DNA of 13,072 bases. Origin: Bacteroidales bacterium. GTDB taxonomy: Bacteria; Bacteroidota; Bacteroidia; Bacteroidales; Paludibacteraceae. The notes under the pieces were generated by a model. It was not told the origin of the DNA, ran no database searches, and saw only the letters and a list, made by a program, of their open reading frames with translations. The translations under genes were made by a program, and so were the position numbers. Shown piece after piece: positions 6,383-13,072 of this stretch (the stretch's first letter is position 1; each line of letters starts with the position of its first letter). Location: assembly GCA_900769035.1 (NCBI GenBank), contig CAAGFD010000263.1, positions 1 to 13,072 on the forward strand, in the 5' to 3' direction.

Positions 6383-7885
6383 ATGTCTAACCTTTCGAAA
6401 TTAGCTAAAGATACTGCCATTTATGGCCTTAGTAGCATCGTAGGTAAATTCCTTAATTGGTGCCTCGTGCCGATGTATAGCTATGTGCTTCATGATGCAT
6501 CGGAATACGGAGTAGTTACCAATCTCTATGCGTGGACTGCTCTCGTTATCATCATACTCACTTATGGTATGGAGACGGGCTTTTTCCGTTTCGTCAATAA
6601 ATATAAAACTACCGAAGAGGCTAATAAGGTTTATACTACCACTCTTACATCTCTGGCGGTTACTTCATTTCTGTTCATCATCTTTATCGTTTCGTGTCAA
6701 AACGGCGTCGCCTCGCTATTGGGATACCAAGCGCATCCCGAATATCTCTCATTACTCGGTATCGCCGTCGCTTTCGATGCCTTTAATTCTATACCTTTCA
6801 GCTACTTAAGGTATAAAAGCCGCCCGATAATGTTCGCCGCCTTGAAGTTGTTTATGATTTTCGTAAATATCTTCTTCAATATCTTCTTCCTTGTGGTTTG
6901 TCCAAAAATAATGGAGTGGAATCCGGCTCTTATCGATTGGTTCTATAATCCCGATTATCAAGTAGGATATATCGTTGTGGCAAACGTTATCTCTACACTT
7001 TCTGTTACTATTGCGCTCATTCCTTTTATCATTGTCGATAAATATCGTTTCGATTGGGATTTACTCAAGCAAATGCTGCGTTACAGCTTGCCTCTCTTGT
7101 TGTTAGGTATAGCCGGTATTATGAATCAAACGGTAGATAAAATAATTTTTCCTATTGTTTACCCCGATAAAACAGAAGGTCTTCGCCAACTCGGCATCTA
7201 TGGCGCATGCTTTAAAATCGCTATGATAATGATGATGTTTACGAATGCTTTTCGCTTTGCTTACGAGCCTTTTGTATTCGAGAAAAACGGCTCTGCCGAT
7301 AGTAAACAGAGTTACGCCGATGCTATGAAGTTTTATGTCATCACAGCATTACTCATCTTTATGGGAATGGTGTTTTATATGGATGTATTCCAATTCGTGC
7401 TCGGTAGCCAATATCGTGGTGGTCTCGACGTTATCCCTATCGTACTTGTTACATACCTCGTTCAAGGTATTGTTTACAACCTCTCACTTTGGTATAAGTT
7501 GGTCGACAAAACCTATTGGGGTGCAATATTTTCCATTATTGGCTTCGTTATTACCCTCTTGATAAATATTATCTTTATACCGAAAATTAGCTATTGGGCT
7601 TGCGCTTTAGCCTCACTTATTTCATACGTGGTAATGATGTTACTTTCGTATTTCCTCGGTCAAAAATACTATCCGGTGAATTACAACCTTAAGTCTATAG
7701 CCATTTATTTCTTGCTGACGATAATTCTTACTATTGCAGCTATGGCTGTGCCAATCGAAAACCTATGGCTCAGACTCTTATATCGTACTATTTTTATTGT
7801 AATTTTTGCCGTTTATCTTGTTCGTCACGACCTTCCGCTAAGCTCAATTCCTATAGTAAAAAATATTGTAAAAAAAATTAGGTAA
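6383..7885 (+). CDS. MOP-superfamily polysaccharide/lipid-linked glycan flippase (Wzx-like)
   Basis: 500 residues, almost entirely hydrophobic, with roughly 12-14 membrane segments. The N-terminus (LAKDTAIYGLSSIVGKFLNW, about 7-26) and the second-half repeat (LKQMLRYSLPLLLLGIAGIM, 228-247, then NQTVDKIIFP) are typical of polysaccharide-biosynthesis flippases, as is RFAYEPFVFEKNG at 291-303. Such proteins flip undecaprenyl-diphosphate-linked oligosaccharides across the inner membrane by a cation-coupled mechanism. Substrate cannot be deduced. It lies 104 bases after ruvB and 103 bases before mreB, and mreB has its own promoter, so this is probably the last gene of the tsaC-ruvB transcript or a single-gene unit. 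No TAnnTTTG box is visible in the gap before it. It may act with the sugar-phosphate transferase upstream, or translocate a wall precursor. Confidence 0.88.
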   Translation: MSNLSKLAKDTAIYGLSSIVGKFLNWCLVPMYSYVLHDASEYGVVTNLYAWTALVIIILTYGMETGFFRFVNKYKTTEEANKVYTTTLTSLAVTSFLFIIFIVSCQNGVASLLGYQAHPEYLSLLGIAVAFDAFNSIPFSYLRYKSRPIMFAALKLFMIFVNIFFNIFFLVVCPKIMEWNPALIDWFYNPDYQVGYIVVANVISTLSVTIALIPFIIVDKYRFDWDLLKQMLRYSLPLLLLGIAGIMNQTVDKIIFPIVYPDKTEGLRQLGIYGACFKIAMIMMMFTNAFRFAYEPFVFEKNGSADSKQSYADAMKFYVITALLIFMGMVFYMDVFQFVLGSQYRGGLDVIPIVLVTYLVQGIVYNLSLWYKLVDKTYWGAIFSIIGFVITLLINIIFIPKISYWACALASLISYVVMMLLSYFLGQKYYPVNYNLKSIAIYFLLTIILTIAAMAVPIENLWLRLLYRTIFIVIFAVYLVRHDLPLSSIPIVKNIVKKIR

Positions 7886-7888
7886 GGT

Positions 7889-7920
7889 ATTGTATAATTC
7901 TGATAAAACTTTTACCTTTG
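7889..7920 (+). promoter_or_regulatory. Promoter of the mreBCD-mrdA-rodA operon
   Basis: An ATTG -33 element (7889-7892) is followed by 20 bases and then TACCTTTG (7913-7920). This fits the Bacteroidota housekeeping-sigma consensus of TTG, 19-21 bases, TAnnTTTG. Transcription should start around 7926-7928, giving an AT-rich mreB leader of about 60 bases with no clear Shine-Dalgarno sequence. The element begins only 4 bases after the flippase stop codon, so mreB can be expressed independently of the genes upstream. This is the best promoter in the window. Confidence 0.8.
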
Positions 7921-7988
7921 TGTGATTTTAAAGATAGAATATTTTTAGGGTTAAAATCCTGATAATTAAATAGTATTATAGAAATAAA

Positions 7989-9011
7989 ATGGGTCTTTTT
8001 TCATTAACACAAGAAATTGCAATGGATTTGGGTACCGCAAATACCGTCATCATCCACGATGGTAAGATTGTTGTGGACGAACCTTCTGTCGTTGCAATAG
8101 ATACAAGAACGAATAAAGTAGAAGCAGTAGGTAAAAAAGCTTACACTATGCAGGGTAAAACAAGTGGTGATATTCGCACTATCCGCCCTTTGCGTAACGG
8201 CGTTATTGCCGATTTCCACGCTGCAGAATATATGATAAGAGAGTTGATTAAAATGGTACCTCGCAAGGGCTATCTTTTTAATCCTTCCTTGAAGATGGTT
8301 ATCGGCATCCCTTCCGGTTCAACCCCTGTAGAGATGCGTGCTGTGCGCGACTCTGCCGAGCAAGCCGGTGGCCGTGACGTCCATATGATTTACGAACCTA
8401 TGGCTGCTGCCCTCGGTATCGGGCTCGATGTAGAGGCTCCGGAGGGTAATATGGTTGTCGATATAGGTGGTGGTACTACCGAAATCGCGGTTATCTCTCT
8501 TGGTGGTATCGTGTGCGACCAATCTATTCGCCTTGCAGGTGATGCTTTTACTGAAGATATCATAGAATATATGGGCCGTCAACATAATATCGTGGTGGGC
8601 GAAACTACAGCCGAAAATATTAAGAAAAAAGTTGGCTCTGCATTGATGGAATTGGGTGATGAAGCCCCGGAAGATTTTATCGTACACGGTCCTAATAGAG
8701 TCACTTCCCTCCCTATGGAGGTGCCTATCACTTACCAAGAAATAGCTCACTGCCTCGATAAATCTATCGGCCGTATCGAAAACGCTATCCTTAGTGCACT
8801 ATCTAAAACTCCTCCGGAGTTGTATGGCGACCTCGTACAACGTGGTATCTATCTCGCCGGTGGTGGTGCTCAATTAAGAGGTTTGGCTAAGCGACTTACC
8901 GATAAAATCAATATTCAATTCCACGTCGCTGATGACCCTCTTCGTGCCGTTGCTCGTGGTACAGGTATTGCCCTTAAAAATGTAGATAAATTCAGATTCT
9001 TATTAAGATAA
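7989..9011 (+). CDS. mreB: Rod shape-determining actin homologue MreB
   Basis: 340 residues, the standard MreB length. It is an actin-like ATPase that forms membrane-associated filaments under the inner membrane and guides the elongation machinery. The nucleotide-fold motifs are all present: phosphate 1 MDLGTANT at 12-19, the connect-1 region YEPMAAALG at 135-143, phosphate 2 DIGGGTTEI at 158-166, the nucleotide-sugar segment GDAFTEDI at 184-191 and the adenosine motif LAGGGAQLRGL at 289-299. The short hydrophobic N-terminus MGLFSL may contribute to membrane contact. The start follows an A-rich stretch, as is usual in this phylum. It has its own promoter and is followed directly by a strong intrinsic terminator before mreC, which suggests it is produced in excess over the rest of the operon. 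Confidence 0.98.
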   Translation: MGLFSLTQEIAMDLGTANTVIIHDGKIVVDEPSVVAIDTRTNKVEAVGKKAYTMQGKTSGDIRTIRPLRNGVIADFHAAEYMIRELIKMVPRKGYLFNPSLKMVIGIPSGSTPVEMRAVRDSAEQAGGRDVHMIYEPMAAALGIGLDVEAPEGNMVVDIGGGTTEIAVISLGGIVCDQSIRLAGDAFTEDIIEYMGRQHNIVVGETTAENIKKKVGSALMELGDEAPEDFIVHGPNRVTSLPMEVPITYQEIAHCLDKSIGRIENAILSALSKTPPELYGDLVQRGIYLAGGGAQLRGLAKRLTDKINIQFHVADDPLRAVARGTGIALKNVDKFRFLLR

Positions 9012-9031
9012 TGTTGAATTAATGTTTTAAT

Positions 9032-9078
9032 AAAGGAGCAAAATAGGTATCTTATACTCTGTTTTTTGCTCCTTTTTT
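9032..9078 (+). terminator. Intrinsic terminator/attenuator between mreB and mreC
   Basis: A 12-bp perfect stem pairs 9032-9043 (AAAGGAGCAAAA) with 9064-9075 (TTTTGCTCCTTT). The T run at 9073-9078 follows the GC-containing core. The 20-base loop contains a small second hairpin, GTAT/ATAC at 9047-9050 and 9054-9057. The structure begins 21 bases after the mreB stop, and its right arm ends 12 bases before the mreC ATG. Because mreC, mreD, mrdA and rodA have no visible promoter of their own, it probably terminates part of the transcription and lets the rest through. Confidence 0.85.
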
Positions 9079-9087
9079 ACCTTTTAT

Positions 9088-9927
9088 ATGGATAGAATTA
9101 TTCTCTTCTTTAGAAAGTATCTCTCGATATTCGTCTTCGTAATATTAGAAGTTGTCGCTATCTTGCTCGTCGTCAGAAAAAACGATTTGCAACAAAGCGT
9201 CATCTTCAGATATTCTACAAATATCGTGGCTAAATGCTATTCTATCGTTACTTCTATAGAGAATTATTTCTATCTCGATGAGGTGAATGAGCACCTCGTG
9301 GCGGAAAATAATAGTCTCCGTATGCAAGTGGACTTGTTGCAAAATCAAGTTTCTTTGCTCGCTTCCGACTCCGTCGCACTTCCTGATGTGGTTTCCGATG
9401 TTGATTATATCTCCGCCAAAGTGGTGTATAATAGCGTCTATCGTACTCAAAATTTTATTATTATCAATAAGGGTGCTAACCATGGAGTGCAACCGGATAT
9501 GGGGGTTATCTCTCCTCAAGGAGTTGTGGGTGTTGTAATGCGCGTTAGTAACAATTATGCCGTTGTAATGCCCGTTATTAATCCGGATCAACATATAAGC
9601 GTGAAAATCAAATCAAATCAGCAACTCGGTATGCTCGTGTGGGATGGTAAAGACCCTAAATTCTCACAAATGGAGGAGATCCCAAGCCACGTAAACCCTA
9701 TCGTTGGCGATACTATCGTCACCAGCGGATACTCGGCTATTTTCCCCGAAGGCCTTACTATCGGTGTTATAGATCGCGCTATTAGCGAAGAACATGCCCC
9801 TTTCTGTATGGTTAATGTCAAACTCGCCGTCGATTTCCAAGCACTTTCTTACGTCACCGTTACTGCTTATAAAAATAAAGAGGAATTAATGAATCTCGGC
9901 AATTCAATAATAGTAGATAATGAATAA
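9088..9927 (+). CDS. mreC: Rod shape-determining protein MreC
   Basis: 279 residues, normal for MreC, a bitopic inner-membrane protein with a periplasmic scaffold domain that activates PBP2. One membrane helix (about 10-29) follows a short cytoplasmic N-terminus. A predicted coiled coil follows (about 62-93, with heptad-like Leu/Val in NSLRMQVDLLQNQVSLLA), and then the beta-rich MreC domain. Its hallmarks are NKGANHGVQPDMGVISP at 127-143, GVVGVV at 145-150 and GDTIVTSGYSAIFPEGLTIG at 207-226. The start is 13 bases after the attenuator stem. The last 8 bases overlap the start of mreD in a different frame, which indicates translational coupling. Confidence 0.95.
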   Translation: MDRIILFFRKYLSIFVFVILEVVAILLVVRKNDLQQSVIFRYSTNIVAKCYSIVTSIENYFYLDEVNEHLVAENNSLRMQVDLLQNQVSLLASDSVALPDVVSDVDYISAKVVYNSVYRTQNFIIINKGANHGVQPDMGVISPQGVVGVVMRVSNNYAVVMPVINPDQHISVKIKSNQQLGMLVWDGKDPKFSQMEEIPSHVNPIVGDTIVTSGYSAIFPEGLTIGVIDRAISEEHAPFCMVNVKLAVDFQALSYVTVTAYKNKEELMNLGNSIIVDNE

Positions 9928-10411
9928 CAATTTTTATATATGGTCGTTCTGTTTGGTAATGCTTCAGGTGTTACTTTTCAATAATATAGAATTGGGCGGA
10001 CTTATCAATCCTTATTTCTATATCTACTTGGTGTTGATAATGCCACTCTCTCTCAATCTTTCTGTGCAACTACTGTTGGCTTTTGTTGCCGGCTTGATAG
10101 TGGATATCTTTTCCAATACTTGGGGTATGCACGCCGCAGCTACTACTTTGGTTGCTTTCGTACGCCCTTATCTTCTAAAACTCCTTGTCTCTCAAGAGGA
10201 AATAGAGAAGCAAGTACTCTCGCTCTCTTCTATGCGTCTTGCCTCTTATATCAAATATGCAGTCGCTATTGTCCTAATTCATCATATTACACTCTTTTTC
10301 CTCGAAGCATTCTCTTTTGCCGCTTTCGGCTTTACTATCCTTAAAGCCATCTGTAGCTCGATAGTTACTCTGCTCCTTATCTTTATTGTGGAGAGAGTTC
10401 GTAAAAAATAA
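9920..10411 (+). CDS. mreD: Rod shape-determining membrane protein MreD
   Basis: 163 residues, very hydrophobic, with about five or six membrane helices (approximately 5-22, 30-46, 48-64, 108-128, 133-157). The motifs NPYFYIYLVLIMPL (30-43) and GLIVDIFSNTWGMHAAATTL (58-77) match the MreD family, where an Asp-x-[FL] in a helix followed by Gly-x-His/Asn is typical. MreD is an integral part of the elongasome and associates with MreC and PBP2; its biochemical role is poorly defined. The ATG at 9920 overlaps the end of mreC by 8 bases, and 20 bases separate its stop from mrdA. Position between mreC and mrdA makes the assignment secure despite low family sequence conservation. Confidence 0.93.
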   Translation: MNNNFYIWSFCLVMLQVLLFNNIELGGLINPYFYIYLVLIMPLSLNLSVQLLLAFVAGLIVDIFSNTWGMHAAATTLVAFVRPYLLKLLVSQEEIEKQVLSLSSMRLASYIKYAVAIVLIHHITLFFLEAFSFAAFGFTILKAICSSIVTLLLIFIVERVRKK

Positions 10412-10431
10412 TCATTAGTGTAGTGTAGATT

Positions 10432-12288
10432 ATGTTTAATACGGATAAATTTAAACATCGAGCTTTTACTATAAAAGTCGTCTTATGTGTTATCGTATTG
10501 ATTTTTATCATACGCCTCTTCCAATTGCAGATTATCGACGACTATTCCGTGCAAGCCGGTCGTAACGCTTTCTACCATAAAATAATATATTCCCCTCGCG
10601 GATTGATATACGATCGTAACGGTAAATTATTGGTTTATAATCAACCTACTTACGATTTGCTCGTTACCATGTCCGAAATTCCGGGTCCGAAATCTTCTAA
10701 ACCTCCTATCGATACGTTAGAATTATGTCGTTTGCTTAAAATTAGTAAAGAGCAATTCGACAAAAGAATGGATAATCTAAAGGACCGTAGAAAAAATCCC
10801 GGTTATTCCCCTCTCACTCCGCAAAGGTTCATTACTCAGATGTCGCCGGAGGATTATGCTATTATTCAAGAAAAACTCCGTAATTTCCCAGGCTTCTCTA
10901 TCCAAAGTCGTACCCTTAGAAATTATAATTACGGATACGCCTCTCATGTGCTGGGCTCAATCGGAGAGGTAAGTCGCTCTGTTCTCGATAAAGACTCTAC
11001 TTACCGTATGGGTGACTATATCGGCGTTACCGGTCTTGAAAAGCAATACGAGAAAGAGCTTCGCGGTACTAATGGTGCCGAGGTATTGCTTCGCGATGCC
11101 TTTGGCCGTATTAAGGGTAGTTATCAAGATGGTGCTTTAGATGTTACCCCTGTGCCGGGTGAAAATCTTATTACTACTCTCGATATCGAATTACAAAAGG
11201 TGGCTGAAGATTTACTTCAAGGTAAAATAGGTAGTGTCGTTGCTATCGAGCCTAAAACGGGCGAAATCTTAGCCCTCGCTTCCAGCCCTACTTGGGACCC
11301 TACTCACCTCGTTGGTAGGGAGCGAAGTAAATATTATCCTCAATTGCAAAACGATAAAACAAAACCTCTGCTCAATAGAGCTATACAAGGTAAATATTCC
11401 CCGGGTTCCACTTTCAAAACTATTCAAGCCTTGGTCTGCCTCGAAATGGGTGGTATCACCGAAAATACAATGTTCCCTTGTAACGGTCCGGGCTCTTCCC
11501 CTATAAAGTGTACACACCACCATGGCTCACCCGTATCTATCGAGAATGCAATAGAGCAGAGTTGTAATCCATTTTTCTGGCAAGCTTTCCGCTCTACTCT
11601 CGAAAAAAACGGATATGGTAAGAATAACGAAACTTTCAAGGCTCGCTATACCGAATGGCGTGATAGGGTTTTTAGTTTCGGCCTCGGCTATAAATTCAGC
11701 GATTCCGACGTAATCGGTATGGTAGATGGCTCTATATATTCCGAAACATCATACTCTAAAATATATGGTAAAAGAGGGTGGAAAGCCCTTACTATCCGCT
11801 CTAATGCTATCGGTCAGGGTGAGGTAGAACTTACTCCTATTCAACTGGCTAACGTGGCAGCAGCTATTGCAAATAGCGGATATTATATCACGCCACACCT
11901 TAATAAAAACGACTCTATGCTATCGCACCGCCATCAAGTGGATGTGCAAGAGAAGTATTTCCCTATCGTTCAACGTGGTATGTGGAGGGTGTGTGAGTAC
12001 GGTACCGGCCGCCATTATAAAGTGCCCGATATACCGATGTGTGGAAAAACGGGTACTACCGATAATAGCCATGGTAAGCCTCACTCAATATTTTTCGGTT
12101 ATGCCCCCGCCGATAACCCCCAAATTGCTATCGCGGTAATTATAGAAAACGCCGGCTTCGGTTCTACTTGGGCTTGCCCTATTGCTACTTTGTGTATCGA
12201 ACAATATCTGAAGGGCGAAATTAAAAGAGAAGATTTGTATAATCGTATAAAAACATCAGTTCTTAATCCTAATGTCAAAAAGTTTTAA
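10432..12288 (+). CDS. mrdA: Penicillin-binding protein 2, elongation-specific transpeptidase
   Basis: 618 residues, class B PBP. It cross-links new peptidoglycan during side-wall growth as the partner of RodA. One membrane anchor (about 13-31) is followed by the pedestal domain with RGLIYDRNG at 56-64 and NQPTYDL at 70-76, and then the transpeptidase domain. The active-site motifs are complete: STFK at 326-329 (nucleophile S326), SCN at 377-379 and KTGT at 539-542. The segment between the first two motifs holds C350, C360 and three His (362-364), and the middle residue of the SxN motif is C378, suggesting a metal site (see findings). It follows mreD by 20 bases. rodA begins inside its 3' end, overlapping by 17 bases. 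Expected target of mecillinam-type beta-lactams, by family knowledge. Confidence 0.96.
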   Translation: MFNTDKFKHRAFTIKVVLCVIVLIFIIRLFQLQIIDDYSVQAGRNAFYHKIIYSPRGLIYDRNGKLLVYNQPTYDLLVTMSEIPGPKSSKPPIDTLELCRLLKISKEQFDKRMDNLKDRRKNPGYSPLTPQRFITQMSPEDYAIIQEKLRNFPGFSIQSRTLRNYNYGYASHVLGSIGEVSRSVLDKDSTYRMGDYIGVTGLEKQYEKELRGTNGAEVLLRDAFGRIKGSYQDGALDVTPVPGENLITTLDIELQKVAEDLLQGKIGSVVAIEPKTGEILALASSPTWDPTHLVGRERSKYYPQLQNDKTKPLLNRAIQGKYSPGSTFKTIQALVCLEMGGITENTMFPCNGPGSSPIKCTHHHGSPVSIENAIEQSCNPFFWQAFRSTLEKNGYGKNNETFKARYTEWRDRVFSFGLGYKFSDSDVIGMVDGSIYSETSYSKIYGKRGWKALTIRSNAIGQGEVELTPIQLANVAAAIANSGYYITPHLNKNDSMLSHRHQVDVQEKYFPIVQRGMWRVCEYGTGRHYKVPDIPMCGKTGTTDNSHGKPHSIFFGYAPADNPQIAIAVIIENAGFGSTWACPIATLCIEQYLKGEIKREDLYNRIKTSVLNPNVKKF

Positions 12289-13072
12289 TGTTTTAAGGGC
12301 TGTAGATAAGCCCGTTATTATTATGTATCTGGCATTAGTCATTATCGGCTTAATGAATATCTATGGTGCCAGCTATTCCGAAGAGCAAACGTCGATTTTC
12401 GACTTGAGTTATCGCTCCGGTAAGCAAATCCTTTGGATTGGTATCAGTTTTGTCGTGGCAATATGTATTCTTTTTTCCAGTAAAAGTCTGTATAGTGCAG
12501 TGGCTTATTGGCTCTACGGCTTGATAATAATAGCGTTGATAGTTACCCTTTTTATTGCTACAGATATTAAAGGCTCTCGCTCGTGGATTACTTTAGGCGG
12601 TTTTTCTATCCAACCTGCCGAATTCTCAAAATTTGTTACGGCTTTGGCTCTCGCAAAATTTATGGATGATACACAGTTTAAACTGCTTAAACCTCGTAAT
12701 TTTGTTATCGTTGCTGCATTGATATTTATCCCTATGTTGATAATAGTGATGCAGAAAGAAACCGGCTCAGCTCTCGTTTATCTCTCTTTTATGTTTATGC
12801 TCTATCGCGAGGGTCTTCCCGGTATTTTCCCAAGTATTTTTGTAGGTGCCGTAATTCTCTTCGTCGTAGTAATCAGGTATAGCGGTGATCTGTTTCTCGG
12901 AGTCGATGGTGCTTCCCTCGGATTGATAATTGGTTTGATGATAGTGCTTATCGTGGCACTTATTCTTTGCCGTGCCCTCTCAAAAGAATATAAGTTCTTG
13001 CCTCTTATTATTTTTGGTTCTGTTGTCGCTATTATCGGCGTCGCTTTTATTATTCATTATTTCTTTATCCCG
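12272..13072 (+). CDS. rodA: Peptidoglycan glycosyltransferase RodA (SEDS family), N-terminal part
   Basis: The frame opens at the ATG at 12272, inside the end of mrdA, and stays open for 267 codons to the window edge. SEDS-family signatures are clear: GSRSWITLGGFSIQPAEFSKF at 101-121 and QKETGSALVYLSFMFMLYREG at 161-181, corresponding to the QPDxGTA region of other RodA proteins. RodA polymerises lipid II into glycan strands with PBP2 as partner. Hydrophobic helices lie at about 14-34, 51-69, 74-96, 114-130, 143-160, 165-179 and 184-202, plus two more at about 213-234 and 243-264 that appear extra compared with E. coli RodA. An ATG at 12288 hits a stop after two codons and is not a start. 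The 17-base overlap with mrdA implies coupled synthesis. The catalytic extracellular loop lies outside the window. Confidence 0.95.
   Translation, partial: MSKSFNVLRAVDKPVIIMYLALVIIGLMNIYGASYSEEQTSIFDLSYRSGKQILWIGISFVVAICILFSSKSLYSAVAYWLYGLIIIALIVTLFIATDIKGSRSWITLGGFSIQPAEFSKFVTALALAKFMDDTQFKLLKPRNFVIVAALIFIPMLIIVMQKETGSALVYLSFMFMLYREGLPGIFPSIFVGAVILFVVVIRYSGDLFLGVDGASLGLIIGLMIVLIVALILCRALSKEYKFLPLIIFGSVVAIIGVAFIIHYFFIP

Noticed and set aside
6331..7971. 11-base repeat GATAATTAAAT at 6331-6341 and 7961-7971, upstream of both the flippase gene and mreB
   Set aside because: AT-only apart from one G, at different distances from the two starts, and easily expected by chance in these leaders.
9078..9085. 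TACCTTTT just before mreC, resembling a -7 box
   Set aside because: The final G is missing, and a transcription start would fall inside the mreC coding sequence; it is better explained as the tail of the terminator.
9145..9594. 149-codon minus-strand frame opposite mreC, with similar ones of about 140 codons opposite the sugar-phosphate transferase and mreB
   Set aside because: His/Asp/Ile-rich translations with no domain, each lying wholly within a well-supported gene; explained by codon bias on the sense strand.
12288..12296. ATG overlapping the mrdA stop (TAATG) as a rodA start
   Set aside because: It meets a TAA after two codons; the true rodA frame opens at 12272.

Overview
The window looks like chromosomal core DNA from a member of the Bacteroidota, most likely Bacteroidales. 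The evidence is AT-rich DNA, Bacteroidota-type -7 promoter boxes (TAnnTTTG) ahead of two plus-strand operons, few recognisable Shine-Dalgarno sequences, and proteins such as MreB, RodA, PBP2 and the flippase that read like Bacteroidales versions. I see no tRNA, rRNA, CRISPR array, insertion sequence or phage gene.

Layout. Positions 1-2201 lie on the minus strand: recJ (single-strand DNA exonuclease) followed, with a 1-nt stop/start overlap, by the first 158 codons of an MsbA-like ABC exporter that runs off the left edge. Positions 2202-2532 are an AT-rich divergent intergenic region carrying a clear -7 box for the plus-strand genes and a weak candidate box for recJ. From 2533 all genes are on the plus strand: tsaC (tRNA t6A synthesis), a WbaP-like polyprenyl-phosphate sugar-1-phosphate transferase, a lone ABC ATPase, and ruvB only 1 nt further on. 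After a 104-bp gap comes a MOP-superfamily polysaccharide/lipid flippase, and after a 103-bp gap with a near-perfect Bacteroidota promoter comes the cell-elongation operon mreB, mreC, mreD, mrdA (PBP2) and rodA (cut at the right edge).

How the genes work together. MreB filaments, MreC, MreD, the transpeptidase PBP2 and the glycosyltransferase RodA form the elongasome that builds side-wall peptidoglycan. A strong intrinsic terminator sits between mreB and mreC, so cytoplasmic MreB is probably made in excess over the membrane subunits, which depend on read-through. Upstream, the phosphosugar transferase and flippase are the first and translocation steps of an undecaprenyl-linked glycan pathway, which draws on the same lipid carrier as peptidoglycan. 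The repair genes recJ and ruvB and the tRNA-modification gene tsaC are housekeeping neighbours.

I did not find a convincing undescribed multi-gene system. The points worth checking are the mreB/mreC attenuator, a Cys/His cluster beside the PBP2 active site, an apparent extra pair of membrane helices in RodA, a clamp-binding-like tail on RuvB, and the flippase beside the elongasome operon.
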